This document shows positions 35,254 through 47,175 of a stretch of DNA of 64,000 nucleotides, piece after piece (within the stretch, counting starts at the first letter, position 1; every line of letters starts with the position of its first letter). Where the stretch lies: the NCBI RefSeq assembly GCF_000550785.1, contig NZ_CP004350.1:288008-352007 (forward strand). The letters run 5' to 3'. Below the pieces are notes generated by a model. It saw nothing but the letters and a program-made list of their open reading frames with translations, was not told the DNA's origin and searched no databases. The DNA comes from Corynebacterium casei LMG S-19264. GTDB lineage: Bacteria > Actinomycetota > Actinomycetes > Mycobacteriales > Mycobacteriaceae. The translations under genes and the position numbers were made by a program.

Positions 35254-35832
35254 ATGACCCCCTATGTGGCTGGTAGATTCATAGAGGTGAATTCCAACCA
35301 TGGGCGTGATGATGCGCGCGTTACTGAGCTTGCCTTGCAAGCCGGTCGCGGCGATCGGAGCGCACTCACGGAATTCATCCGCGCCACCCAAGATGATGTG
35401 TGGCGCCTGCTTGCGCACTTGGGCGGACCCGAAATAGCCGATGACCTCACGCAAGAGACTTACCTGCGTGTGATTGGTGCGCTCCCCCGCTTTGCCGCGC
35501 GGTCATCGGCACGCACCTGGCTGCTATCCCTCGCGCGTCGCGTGTGGGTGGACAACATCCGCCACGACATGGCCCGCCCACGGAAATCCGCCACCGAATA
35601 TGAAGATGCCACCGCCCAGTCAGCCTCCCCTGAAAACTCCTCCGCGTGGGCCGAGTGGATCGATGCTCGCGCGCTGATCGATGCCCTGCCGGAAGACCGC
35701 CGCGAAGCGCTAATTCTTACCCAAGTTCTTGGCTACACCTATGAGGAAGCCGCAAAGATTGCCGGCGTTCGCGTGGGCACGATCCGCTCCCGTGTCTCCC
35801 GCGCACGCAAAGACCTCATCGAAGGCTCCTAG
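35254..35832 (+). CDS. sigC: ECF sigma factor SigC
   Basis: A 192-residue extracytoplasmic-function sigma factor: region 2 with DDVWRLLAHLGGPEIADDLT and RTWLLSLARRVWVDNIR, region 4 with EDRREALILTQVLGYTYEEA and TIRSRVSRARKDL. The position next to katA matches sigC of C. glutamicum, where SigC is tied to the respiratory chain/copper response. The start is uncertain: ATG 35254 or GTG 35266/35287. Confidence 0.85.
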   Translation: MTPYVAGRFIEVNSNHGRDDARVTELALQAGRGDRSALTEFIRATQDDVWRLLAHLGGPEIADDLTQETYLRVIGALPRFAARSSARTWLLSLARRVWVDNIRHDMARPRKSATEYEDATAQSASPENSSAWAEWIDARALIDALPEDRREALILTQVLGYTYEEAAKIAGVRVGTIRSRVSRARKDLIEGS

Positions 35833-36148
35833 TTAACGGCTGCTATTTCCCAGCACCAGCCAATTGTTACGAAACATTGACACTACCTGGTTTCTACTCC
35901 ACTAGCTGGCACATCACCACTAAGACTTCTCAGAAGTGGCAACCCTTTACTTCTTTTCCGGAAGACATAGATCACCACCCCGAGTAGGTTTGAAGTGTTG
36001 TACGGCTTCTTTAGCGAGATGCCCGTTATTTTTGCATCAGAGATTTGTTGGTATTCAGCCGACCGCGCGACGTGGGAAATAGCCATTGTTGGCAATGAGT
36101 ACCTGCGTTTTGCGCGAGAAAAATTAATCGATTTGGAGTTGTCTTCCC
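35833..36148. other. intergenic region with an uncertain small ORF
   Basis: No convincing gene. A plus-strand frame (GTG 35995 or ATG 36019, to TAA 36156) encodes ~45-53 residues (EICWYSADRATWEIAIVGNE) and overlaps the start of the transporter gene by 8 nt, so it could be a coupled small ORF or a remnant. I could not support it further. Confidence 0.3.
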
Positions 36149-37684
36149 ATGATTAAACGCGCAGTGGGGATTTCCATGGCGTTTGTTGGCGTCCTTGTGG
36201 GCGCCGGTTTTGCTTCCGGCCAGGAAGCAATGCAGTACTTTGTTTCCTTTGGCGAGATGGGTTTGTGGGGCGTTCTCGTCGCCGCCGTCTTGACCACTAT
36301 CACGGGTATTGCCGTCTTGCAGCTTGGCTCTTACTTCCAGGCGAATGAGCACACCGCGGTTTATAACCGCGTCTCCGGACCGATTACTTCCAAGATTTTG
36401 GATATCGGCACCCTTATTACTTTGTTCAGCATTGGCTTTGTCATGTTCGCCGGCGCTGGTTCTAACCTGGCGCAGCAATTCGATGGCCTCCCAATTTTCA
36501 TGGGTGCACTCATTATGCTGATTCTGGTGCTCCTGACTGGTCTGTTGAACGTGGACAAGGTCACCGCAGTTATCGGCGCTATCACGCCAGTCATTATCAT
36601 TCTGATCGTTGGCGTCACAGGCTACACCTTGCTTACCACGGACCTGGACGTTGCTGCGGCTCACGAATACGCGGTCAACAACGTTGACGGTCCGCTGCCT
36701 AACTGGTGGCTGTCTGCCATGAACTACACCGGTTTGAACATCATGTGTGCAGTGTCCATGGCGATTGTTATCGGCGGCAATATACTGGATAACCGTGCTG
36801 TTGGTCTGGGCGGCGTCTTGGGTGGTCTGACCACCTTGCTGCTGCTGGCCCTGCTGGTTTCTTCCCTGTTCTTTGTTGCACCAGAGGTTAACGGGACAGA
36901 CCTTCCAGCCCTTGCCCTCATCAACGGTATTAACCCTGCACTGGGTTACATCATGACCTTCGCTATCTTCGGCATGATCTTCAACACCGCGGTGGGCATG
37001 TTCTACGCCATGGCGAAGCGTTTGACCCGCGATAAGCCACACCTGTTCTACCCCGTTTACGTAATTGCTTGTCTCATCGGCTTTGCTCTCTCTTTCGTCG
37101 GCTTCCAGCCCTTGGTTGCCAACGTCTACCCAATCTTGGGCTACATCGGTATTTTGATGATTGCTGTGATGTCCTTTGCATGGTTTAAGAACCGCGACAA
37201 GGTCAAGACCGAAACGGACCGCCGCATGCGCGCCCGCAAGCTGGTTGCGCGCAAGTTGGACCCACGCAAGCGCTTTAACAAGAAGAACGAGCGTGAGCTG
37301 GCAAAGCTAGCCAATGAATCCAACATGGCCACTCCAGAATTCGTCGAAGTTGTCTCTGATGAGGTCCTCGACGAGCTCGAATCCGATGCTGAGCTGGAAG
37401 ACTTCGACCGTGAAGACCCAGCGCCTTCAGTCACCTATGTTCAGCACACCAAGCCAGTTATTCCCGCAATCGACGAGCCAGACACAACTTCAGCTGCGCC
37501 AACGACCTCAGCAGCAGATGGCGCTAACACTGAAACAACAGCAGGCAGCAACGCAACTCCTGCTAACGCGCCGGTTGGCAATCCAGACACTACAATCGAT
37601 ACAGCGGCCGCACCAACCACTACTCCGGATGCCGATCTTGATTTCGGCGGCCCAGAAGACTCAAACGCTACGCAAAAGAGCTAG
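36149..37684 (+). CDS. YkvI-like membrane transporter with acidic/Thr-rich tail
   Basis: A 511-residue protein. Ten or more TM segments fill residues 1-350, with the opening GAGFASGQEAMQYFVSFGEMG typical of YkvI-family APC-fold proteins. A cytoplasmic tail of ~160 residues follows: first basic (RARKLVARKLDPRKRFNKKN), then acidic and rich in Thr/Ala/Pro. The substrate is unknown. A membrane protein gene at this place between asd and sigC is also present in C. glutamicum. Confidence 0.8.
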   Translation: MIKRAVGISMAFVGVLVGAGFASGQEAMQYFVSFGEMGLWGVLVAAVLTTITGIAVLQLGSYFQANEHTAVYNRVSGPITSKILDIGTLITLFSIGFVMFAGAGSNLAQQFDGLPIFMGALIMLILVLLTGLLNVDKVTAVIGAITPVIIILIVGVTGYTLLTTDLDVAAAHEYAVNNVDGPLPNWWLSAMNYTGLNIMCAVSMAIVIGGNILDNRAVGLGGVLGGLTTLLLLALLVSSLFFVAPEVNGTDLPALALINGINPALGYIMTFAIFGMIFNTAVGMFYAMAKRLTRDKPHLFYPVYVIACLIGFALSFVGFQPLVANVYPILGYIGILMIAVMSFAWFKNRDKVKTETDRRMRARKLVARKLDPRKRFNKKNERELAKLANESNMATPEFVEVVSDEVLDELESDAELEDFDREDPAPSVTYVQHTKPVIPAIDEPDTTSAAPTTSAADGANTETTAGSNATPANAPVGNPDTTIDTAAAPTTTPDADLDFGGPEDSNATQKS

Positions 37685-37761
37685 CTTGCTCGCCTGCATG
37701 ACTGTGTGCCGACTAGTTGGCTAGTTCGGCACAAGCGCAAGCTTCTACGAAGACACAACGC

Positions 37762-37817
37762 AAAAATCCACCTGTATTCGCTCTCGTTATGAGAAGCGTT
37801 CCAGGTGGATTTTTGTA
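37762..37817. terminator. bidirectional terminator between ykvI-like gene and asd
   Basis: AAAATCCACCTG (37763-37774) pairs with CAGGTGGATTTT (37803-37814) and has A/T runs on both sides, so it serves the two convergent genes. Confidence 0.88.
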
Positions 37818-37869
37818 TTAGAAGCCTGCCGAGCTTTCTCGGAATTCCGTTCCCGGCAAGGCTGTGGTT

Positions 37870-38904
<1,035 letters not shown>

Positions 38905-38978
38905 TTATCTACCCTGTCTTTTAAAATCTTTTGTGTGTGCGCCAAGCCTTCCACAAGGCTTGCGCGGAAATCTAGAGC

Positions 38979-39497
38979 CTATCGGCCGGTGCCTGCGTAG
39001 ACGGCTGCTTCTTCTTCGCCGCCGAGCTGGAACTTCTCGTGCAGTGCGCGTGCGGAACGGTCAAGGTCTGCCTCGCGTACGAGGACAGAAATGCGGATTT
39101 CAGAAGTCGAAATCAGCTCAATGTTCACATTCACATCACGCAGTGCCTCAGTGAAATCAGCGGTCACGCCTGGGTGCGACTTCATACCAGCACCAACCAA
39201 GGAAACCTTGCCCACCTGGTCATCGTATAAAACATTGCCCCAGGAGAATTCTTCCTTCATCTTGGACAAAATCTCCATGGCACGTGGGCCATCGGTGCGT
39301 GGGCAGGTGAACGTGATGTCAGTCTTGCCGTCTTCCAAAGAAGAAACGTTCTGCAACACCATGTCAATGTTGATCTCAGCGTCTGCGACCGCACGGAAGA
39401 CCTTTGCGGCCTCACCAGGCTGGTCAGGAATGCCCAAGACGGTGACCTTGGCTTCGGACTTGTCAGTTGCTACACCAGTAAGTACTGCTTCTTCCAT
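38979..39497 (-). CDS. lysC: aspartate kinase, beta subunit from internal in-frame start
   Basis: ATG at 39497 begins [20 protein letters not shown] and gives 172 residues, the length known for the C. glutamicum beta subunit. GGAGG lies 8 nt upstream inside the alpha coding region (minus strand), a ribosome site strong enough for independent initiation. The product consists of the two regulatory ACT domains. Confidence 0.88.
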   Translation of the reverse strand: MEEAVLTGVATDKSEAKVTVLGIPDQPGEAAKVFRAVADAEINIDMVLQNVSSLEDGKTDITFTCPRTDGPRAMEILSKMKEEFSWGNVLYDDQVGKVSLVGAGMKSHPGVTADFTEALRDVNVNIELISTSEIRISVLVREADLDRSARALHEKFQLGGEEEAAVYAGTGR

Positions 39498-40244
39498 GGG
39501 AATATCCTCCATTGAACCGGCAATCAGCGTGCCGGCATCATTGCTGTATGACGAACGAACTCGAAGTGGAACATTAAAGGCACGCGCGTATTCCACGCTG
39601 CGCAGGACCAGAATCTTGGAACCAACCGCTGCCAGCTCCAGCATCTCCTCAAAGGAGAGCTTCTCCAGCTTCTGCGCGTTAGGAACAATGCGTGGGTCAG
39701 CGGTGTAGACACCATCAACGTCTGAGTAAATCTCACACACATCAGCGTTCAACGCTGCGGCAAGTGCAACCGCTGTGGTGTCGGAGCCACCGCGACCCAA
39801 GGTGGTGACATCGCGGGTGTCCTTATTAACGCCCTGGAAACCAGCCACAATACAAATGCGGCCCTTTTCCAGTGCTTCTTGCAAACGCCCCGGGGTGACA
39901 TCAACAATGCGGGCATTGCCGTGGCGCTCAGTGGTGAGCACGCCTGCCTGGGAACCAGTGAAAGACTGTGCCGTAGCGCCCAAGGATTCCACTGCCATGG
40001 CCACGAGCGCGTTAGAAATACGCTCACCGGCGGTTAACAGCATGTCCATTTCGCGCTGCGGCGGAACTGGGTTGACCTGGGCTGCAAGGTCCAGCAGTTC
40101 ATCGGTAGTGTCACCCATGGCGGAGCAGACAACAACCACGTCATTGCCTGCTTTTTTCGTCGCTACAATTCGCTCTGCCACTGCGCGAATGCGTTCGGCT
40201 GACTCCAGGGAGGAGCCTCCGTACTTTTGAACGATGAGGGCCAC
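38979..40244 (-). CDS. lysC: aspartate kinase, alpha subunit
   Basis: A 421-residue aspartokinase catalysing the first step of the aspartate family. The kinase part has [22 protein letters not shown] and [20 protein letters not shown]; two ACT domains (~residues 265-405) bind Lys/Thr for concerted feedback control. Length and sequence match the corynebacterial enzyme. The same gene makes the beta subunit from an internal start. Confidence 0.97.
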   Translation of the reverse strand: MALIVQKYGGSSLESAERIRAVAERIVATKKAGNDVVVVCSAMGDTTDELLDLAAQVNPVPPQREMDMLLTAGERISNALVAMAVESLGATAQSFTGSQAGVLTTERHGNARIVDVTPGRLQEALEKGRICIVAGFQGVNKDTRDVTTLGRGGSDTTAVALAAALNADVCEIYSDVDGVYTADPRIVPNAQKLEKLSFEEMLELAAVGSKILVLRSVEYARAFNVPLRVRSSYSNDAGTLIAGSMEDIPMEEAVLTGVATDKSEAKVTVLGIPDQPGEAAKVFRAVADAEINIDMVLQNVSSLEDGKTDITFTCPRTDGPRAMEILSKMKEEFSWGNVLYDDQVGKVSLVGAGMKSHPGVTADFTEALRDVNVNIELISTSEIRISVLVREADLDRSARALHEKFQLGGEEEAAVYAGTGR

Positions 40245-40611
40245 GTCGTGTTGCCGCCTTTCGCCTTGTCCTTTTATTTGCCAGTGGAAATTTTACGTTG
40301 TTTCGGCCGCCGCCACCGACTTCTTTTCATTCACCGCACCAGTTTGGTGAGGTGAATTATGGAATATAGGCGGTGACGTCGAACAACTGCTCAATTTCTA
40401 TCACTTAGTAGTCAAATTCCTATCGTACAGGTTTAGCGTCTTTCTCCATAGTCCACACCCGCATTTTTGGGATCAATATTCCATTGACTGAAATGGTTTT
40501 TGCTTCAAGGAGGCATCGTCAAGCACTGGGCCAAGCACTGTCGAAACCTGAAGTTCTGTAATCTTGTCTCTCCATTTCCTCCATGACGGGTTTTTCACTA
40601 CGGTATAGGGC
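40245..40611. promoter_or_regulatory. divergent control region of lysC and the DMT transporter
   Basis: No gene seen. On the lysC side an inverted repeat, ATTCACC-g-CACC (40329-40340) with GGTG-a-GGTGAAT (40346-40357), could form a 5'-leader hairpin ~85 nt before the lysC ATG; TATATT and TACGAT hexamers lie further upstream. On the other side TACGGT (40599-40604) sits 7 nt before the GTG at 40612. Confidence 0.5.
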
Positions 40612-41523
40612 GTGCTTTCAAACCTCATCGCAATCGCATTTGCCCTGGCATCGGCACTTGTTATTGCATGGGGCACCGTGGTTCGGCAAAGAATTGCCGA
40701 AAACGCCGACCGCTCGGTCATGCGCACTGCCATGGCCAGCCCACTGTGGTGGATTGGCACGGCCAGCGCCGTTATCGCCTATGGGCTGCAATTTATCGCG
40801 CTTGGTTTTGGCACCTTATTAATTGTCCAGCCCATATTGGTGCTGTCTTTAATGTTTACGTTGCCGCTGGCCGCCTGGTATCAGGGCCGACGTATGTCTT
40901 CAGAAGAGCTCATTTGGTGCAGCCTGCTCACCATTTCTGTGGGCGTTATTTTGGTCTTTGGTCGCCCCACCGGCGGCGTTACTTCCCCGCCGCTGGAACG
41001 CTGGCTTCCGTCCTTCGCGCTCGGGCTTGCCGCCATGGTGTTTTTCAGCGTCCTTGCTCAACGCATCCGCACGCAACGCGCTTTGCTGCTCGGCGTGGTC
41101 TGCGGCATTTTGTACGGCTTCGTTGCTGTACTTTCCAAAGCCGTGGTGGACACCCTCATGGAATCTGGTATCAACGGACTTTTGACCTCCTGGCCTTTCT
41201 ACACCCTGGTCATCGCCGCCGGCAGCGGCACGGTTTTGCAACAATATTCATTCCACGCCGGACCGCTTAAACATTCATTGCCGGCCATGAAAATCATTGA
41301 GCCGCTCATCGCATTCACCTTGGGCTACACCGTTTTGAGCGAACAATTCCAGGTTCACACGTTCTTCGGTTGGACGGTTATGGCCTTCGCGGTTGCCACC
41401 ATGGTTTTTGCCACCATCGTGCTTTCCCAAAAGCCGATGAGTACCCGGCCGCGGGTCAAAGTTTCTTCCGAACCGCATGATGCACGCACAACCGAAGCAG
41501 GACGGCTAGGGCATTCTCACTAG
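40612..41523 (+). CDS. DMT-superfamily (EamA-like) transporter
   Basis: A 303-residue protein with about ten TM segments in two repeats (LIAIAFALASALVIAWGTVV; LVIAAGSGTVLQQYSFHAG; KIIEPLIAFTLGYTVLSE). It belongs to the DMT/EamA-like exporters with unknown substrate. The GTG start is set by the -10 hexamer 7 nt upstream. Its TAG stop overlaps the TAG of the convergent gene (shared CTAG). Confidence 0.8.
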   Translation: MLSNLIAIAFALASALVIAWGTVVRQRIAENADRSVMRTAMASPLWWIGTASAVIAYGLQFIALGFGTLLIVQPILVLSLMFTLPLAAWYQGRRMSSEELIWCSLLTISVGVILVFGRPTGGVTSPPLERWLPSFALGLAAMVFFSVLAQRIRTQRALLLGVVCGILYGFVAVLSKAVVDTLMESGINGLLTSWPFYTLVIAAGSGTVLQQYSFHAGPLKHSLPAMKIIEPLIAFTLGYTVLSEQFQVHTFFGWTVMAFAVATMVFATIVLSQKPMSTRPRVKVSSEPHDARTTEAGRLGHSH

Positions 41524-42812
41524 ATTGCCCAGGGGAATACGGCGAGCATGTGCGCCGAAAACCAGGTGCCGAAAAGGCCCCAGCAGGTAACTAGAATCCA
41601 GGCGACCCAGTGCGGCAGGTGTTTGAGCGCGCCCCATGCCCAAGGGATAAACAGCAAGGCAGCGGGCAGCATCAGCCGCGGGCGAGAATGCATGACGCCA
41701 TCTGACAACAAGACATTGGCGGCCAGGGCGAGTGAGAACAGCCAGGTTCCCACATCCACGCGACGCCAGGCCAGAATCAGTGCGAAAGGCACACCAATAA
41801 TCACCATGGTGGTGAGCAAATAGCCAGCATTTTCGGTCGAGGTTAGGGTTTGCAGGATCCATTTACCAGTCGCCAAACCAAAATCGAAGCCGGTATTCCA
41901 GTGCTTTTCTTGGGTGCCAAAATAACCGCCGACGTGCTCAAGCTGCGTCGAAGCCCACCAGATATATCCGATCAGCGGCAGTGGCGAGATGATCACGGCC
42001 ACCCATGCTTTGATGGACTTGCGCGCATAAAGAAAAACCATGACGGCGAATACAGCAACCAATGCGATTGCGGTAATGCGCACAAACGCCAAGGCAAAAA
42101 TTACACCGCAGGCCATCCACCAGCGTTTATCCACCAAAGCAACCAGTACCCACACCGCCAACGCACCGAAGAGTGCTTCGGTATAAGGCATATTGAACAC
42201 AATCGACATGGGCGCTGTGGTTGCCACAATCGCCGCAGCACATTGCCCGGCGCGACTATAACCCCAGCGCGCCACCAGCGCCATGACCCCGGCGGCTAAG
42301 AATACGGTGGCTATAAAGTTGAACAAGATTCCGGCGAGAGCATAATCCAGGCCAGTCACCAGGTGAATCAAGCGCATAATCATGGGAAAAGCCGGGAAGA
42401 ATGCCAAGCGGATTTCCTCAGCCGGATCTTCACCGATGGTGCCAGCGAAATAGCCTTCGCCGGCAATGCCAACATAGTGCGCGGCGTCCCACTTGTTCAG
42501 CAGGCCCCACACGTTGTCTTCATTGACTGTTGCCAATAGTGCCAGCATGCCAATGCGCAGCAGGGTTCCAACAAACACAATGGCAATGGCCAACAGCCAG
42601 CCAGTTAGTCCTGGCCCCAGAGCATTTTTGCTTGCCGATGCCCCCGTGATGCGAAAGCCCGGCCATTTATCCAGGCCTAGCTTCTGCACCAGGCTGCGCG
42701 GTGATTGCGCGGGCACAGCACCGGTTGCGGGCTCGGGAGTAATTTCCGGCGCATCGTTGATACTTGGCGCTTCGCCTGTGTTCGTCTCAGTCGGGGTCGG
42801 CCGTTGACTCAT
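41520..42812 (-). CDS. GT-C fold mannosyltransferase-like membrane protein (PIG-V-like)
   Basis: A 430-residue protein. The cytoplasmic N-terminus (~65 residues, Pro/Thr-rich) is followed by about ten TM segments with LNKWDAAHYVGIAGEGYF (acidic residue of GT-C enzymes), RLAFFPAFPMIMRL and FNMPYTEALFGALAVWV. The pattern fits polyprenyl-phosphate-dependent mannosyltransferases of the PIG-V type found in corynebacteria. The acceptor is unknown; lipoglycans or glycoproteins are candidates. Confidence 0.78.
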   Translation of the reverse strand: MSQRPTPTETNTGEAPSINDAPEITPEPATGAVPAQSPRSLVQKLGLDKWPGFRITGASASKNALGPGLTGWLLAIAIVFVGTLLRIGMLALLATVNEDNVWGLLNKWDAAHYVGIAGEGYFAGTIGEDPAEEIRLAFFPAFPMIMRLIHLVTGLDYALAGILFNFIATVFLAAGVMALVARWGYSRAGQCAAAIVATTAPMSIVFNMPYTEALFGALAVWVLVALVDKRWWMACGVIFALAFVRITAIALVAVFAVMVFLYARKSIKAWVAVIISPLPLIGYIWWASTQLEHVGGYFGTQEKHWNTGFDFGLATGKWILQTLTSTENAGYLLTTMVIIGVPFALILAWRRVDVGTWLFSLALAANVLLSDGVMHSRPRLMLPAALLFIPWAWGALKHLPHWVAWILVTCWGLFGTWFSAHMLAVFPWAI

Positions 42813-42987
42813 AGTGCTAAATCGTAGCTTGCCCCCTTAGCTTCCAATCTCACCCCGGGGCCGTGGCAGTAATCAGCACAAACTTTAACCAGTACACGAA
42901 ACAGTTTTCTCACAATATGAGATGTCGCACGTGCACGCACAGGGGGTAACAACACCTGACCCCTATGCCGGAAGTCACAGCATGCGC

Positions 42988-42993
42988 TAGGAT
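42988..42993 (+). promoter_or_regulatory. -10 element of the leuA leader
   Basis: TAGGAT at 42988-42993 is followed by 7 nt and then the leader-peptide ATG (43001), so the leuA transcript probably starts at this ATG. Confidence 0.6.
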
Positions 42994-43000
42994 TGTGCGC

Positions 43001-43051
43001 ATGACTTACCGGGCACGGCAACTCCTTCTTTGCCGCGGCGGGTTCCAGTAG
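43001..43051 (+). CDS. leucine leader peptide of leuA
   Basis: A 16-residue ORF, MTYRARQLLLCRGGFQ, with three consecutive leucine codons (CTC CTT CTT at 43022-43030). It lies 174 nt before leuA and ends next to an RNA stem. This is the layout of ribosome-mediated attenuation, in which stalling at the Leu codons when leucyl-tRNA is scarce changes the downstream RNA fold and raises leuA expression. Confidence 0.85.
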   Translation: MTYRARQLLLCRGGFQ

Positions 43052-43110
43052 TCGTCTTAAGTACGACCGGCGCCCCGTCGCGGAGTTTGTTCTGCCGGTC
43101 GTACGACCCG
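43051..43110 (+). promoter_or_regulatory. leuA attenuator RNA structure
   Basis: GTACGACCGGC (43061-43071) pairs with GCCGGTCGTAC (43094-43104), an 11-bp perfect stem. A competing pairing exists between GTCGT (43051-43055), right behind the leader stop codon, and ACGAC (43063-43067), which would be affected by a ribosome stalled at the leucine codons. No T run follows the main stem, so control may act on translation or through Rho. Confidence 0.6.
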
Positions 43111-43155
43111 GAATATTTCAGATGTTGCCCCATTAAGATGGGACTCGGGCACTAG

Positions 43156-45042
<1,887 letters not shown>

Positions 45043-45069
45043 TAAGCACCGAGTCAATTAACACCTTTC

Positions 45070-45113
45070 AAGGCTAAAACCGTGGCATAAACCAGCCGCG
45101 GTTTTAGCCTTTG
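45070..45113 (+). terminator. terminator after leuA
   Basis: AAGGCTAAAACCG (45070-45082) pairs with CGGTTTTAGCCTT (45099-45111), 13 bp. Confidence 0.82.
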
Positions 45114-45190
45114 ACCCTAGAGCTTCGAAGTTTCGACCCAAAGCGTGGCCGAACACTATGAAGTTTGAGGTGTGAACTACAATTATGCCG

Positions 45191-47050
45191 ATGACTAGCA
45201 CGCACGATGAACAGCGACCTGGCCGCCACACGGTCACCAGGTCGCGCCGTGCTGCTTCCGCCCGCAAGGCCGCCGAGAATCCTGAGAAGACTCCAGAATC
45301 CCGTCCGATTCCGGGCTCGTGGCCAGCGGCCAAGCCTTCGGGCGATAAGCCTGGTGAAGTAAAGCCCGGTGAAGTGAAACCCAACGAGAACAAACCCGAT
45401 GAGGAACAGCAGTCGGCACAGCCTTCTGATCACAATGAGGGCCAAGAGCAGCGCCGTCAGCGCCAGCCCAGCGAGGCTGAACTTGCTCGCCGTGAGGCAG
45501 TAGCCAAGTTCCCGTTTGTCTCAGTGACCTTGGGTGCTTCGGGCATTCACCCGTCGACGTCGCGATTAATTTCTTTTGATGCCGTCACCTACAACGCCGA
45601 AGGTGAAATCGGTGAGGCCACCCATATTGTCTTTAGCCCGGATTCTGATCCGGGGCCAAAGCACCAGCATGGTCTAACCCATGAGGAAGTTGCTGCGGGC
45701 ATTCCTTTTTCCAAGGCTCTCAAGCGCGTGGACCGCGTGGTTGATGGCCGCACGCTCATCGTGCATGATGCCACGGTGACATGGGGTTTCTTGGTCTCTG
45801 AAGCACGCCGTGCGATGACCGCTGCGGCGCGTCAGAACCGTTCCCGCAACCGTAATAATCGCAACCGCTCACGTCGCATCAAGGTCGGGCACATCCCGCG
45901 ACCCAAGGACATTATTGACACCTTGGCAACCGCGCGCCGGCATGAGGTGATGCTGCAAGATGTTCGTTTAGCTGCCGTTGCTATCTCCAGCGGTATTCCA
46001 ACCACACCGCCAACCGCGAATGCGGAGCGTGCGCAGCGCCCGGCGGAGGACACCGCACGTGAAGAGACTTCCCTACTATGGCAGCTGTACAAGCAGCAGT
46101 CGCAGCGCGGCGAGGTAGTGTGCTTGGAGCCAAGTGAGCTGCGCGCCGATAAGTTCGGGCTGCAACGCTCACATATTCGTGTCGATGCTATGGAAGCACC
46201 ACGCATGCACCACAACCCGGGGCAGTACACCCCGGGCCGTGAGCTGGTGCGCGGTATGGAGTTTGTTGTGGCACCTGAAATCGCGATGGACCCGGACATC
46301 ATCATTGAAGCCGCCATGCGCGAGGAAATGAACTACACGGAAAAGCTGTCCCGTGAGACGTCTGTGGTGGTCTGCAATATCACCACTGACCTCGTGGGCA
46401 AGGCCATGCACGCGGACCGCAAGGACATCCCGCTCATGAGCGATGAAGCATTCTTGGCCGCCCTAGAACGCATCCAAGAAGCCGGTCCTGAGCCAGTCGT
46501 GGAAGAAAAGCCCACCACTGCCCCGCGTCCGCAGCGCCGCAACCCGAATTCCAGTTCCGCACCGCGCCGCAGCAACAATTCTGGAAAGCCTGCCAACTCC
46601 GGCAACGCCGGCGGCAATAGCGATAACACTGACGTCGAAGGCAACAACCGTCCACAGCGTAAATCCACGCACAGGCGCCGTCGCCGTCGCGGTTCCAACC
46701 CCAATAACCAGGGGCAGAACCAGAATCAAAGCCAGAGCCAGAGCCAGAGCCAGGGCCAAGGCCTAGGCCAGCAGCAGAGCAACAAACCGCAAGGGTCCGA
46801 CCAAGGTTCCAACCAGGGGTCTAAGCAGGGCTCTAACCAAGGTTCTAACAACTCATCCCAGCAGCCCAAGCCTGGTCAGAACCAAGGCGGCGCAAATGCT
46901 GGCGGCGGTAACCAGGGCGGTGGCAAGTCCAGCAACCGTAGGCGTCGTCGTGGTGGGCGCGGTGGACGTAACCGGAACAGGCCGCGCAATCAGGACAACC
47001 GTGGCCAGGATGGAAATGCATCGGCAAGCAAAGGCTCTTCCGACAACTAG
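45191..47050 (+). CDS. DnaQ-like exonuclease-fold protein, catalytically degenerate, with repetitive Arg/Gln-rich tail
   Basis: A 619-residue protein. After a charged N-terminus, residues ~100-270 follow the DEDD 3'-5' exonuclease fold, but the Exo I motif D-x-E reads SVTLGASG and Exo II reads HDATVTWGFL without its Asp; only the Exo III region (LQDVRLAAV) keeps one. Past ~residue 440 it becomes low complexity with an (SQ)n run, repeated G-S-N-Q-G units and a basic RRRRRGG/RGGRNRNRPRN tail like RNA-binding RGG segments. The gene beside leuA in C. glutamicum is annotated as a polymerase III epsilon-like protein. Start 45191 is set by TACAAT 7 nt upstream. The function is unclear; a nucleic-acid-binding role is plausible. 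Confidence 0.75.
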   Translation: MTSTHDEQRPGRHTVTRSRRAASARKAAENPEKTPESRPIPGSWPAAKPSGDKPGEVKPGEVKPNENKPDEEQQSAQPSDHNEGQEQRRQRQPSEAELARREAVAKFPFVSVTLGASGIHPSTSRLISFDAVTYNAEGEIGEATHIVFSPDSDPGPKHQHGLTHEEVAAGIPFSKALKRVDRVVDGRTLIVHDATVTWGFLVSEARRAMTAAARQNRSRNRNNRNRSRRIKVGHIPRPKDIIDTLATARRHEVMLQDVRLAAVAISSGIPTTPPTANAERAQRPAEDTAREETSLLWQLYKQQSQRGEVVCLEPSELRADKFGLQRSHIRVDAMEAPRMHHNPGQYTPGRELVRGMEFVVAPEIAMDPDIIIEAAMREEMNYTEKLSRETSVVVCNITTDLVGKAMHADRKDIPLMSDEAFLAALERIQEAGPEPVVEEKPTTAPRPQRRNPNSSSAPRRSNNSGKPANSGNAGGNSDNTDVEGNNRPQRKSTHRRRRRRGSNPNNQGQNQNQSQSQSQSQGQGLGQQQSNKPQGSDQGSNQGSKQGSNQGSNNSSQQPKPGQNQGGANAGGGNQGGGKSSNRRRRRGGRGGRNRNRPRNQDNRGQDGNASASKGSSDN

Positions 47051-47175
47051 TTCTTGGAGTACTTGGTCTGCTCGTGGCCGCTGATTGTGTGAAATTTTTG
47101 CATCGGGGCAGATTCCCTCTCGGCGCGAGCGCTGCAATATAACGTTGCGGCTGTGATTCCGACTAGCCTAGAACC

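Noticed and set aside
46725..46860. Possible CRISPR-like short repeats
   Set aside because: The repeats are in-frame Ser-Gln and Gly-Ser-Asn-Gln codon repeats inside the dnaQ-like gene tail; there are no unique spacers of uniform length.
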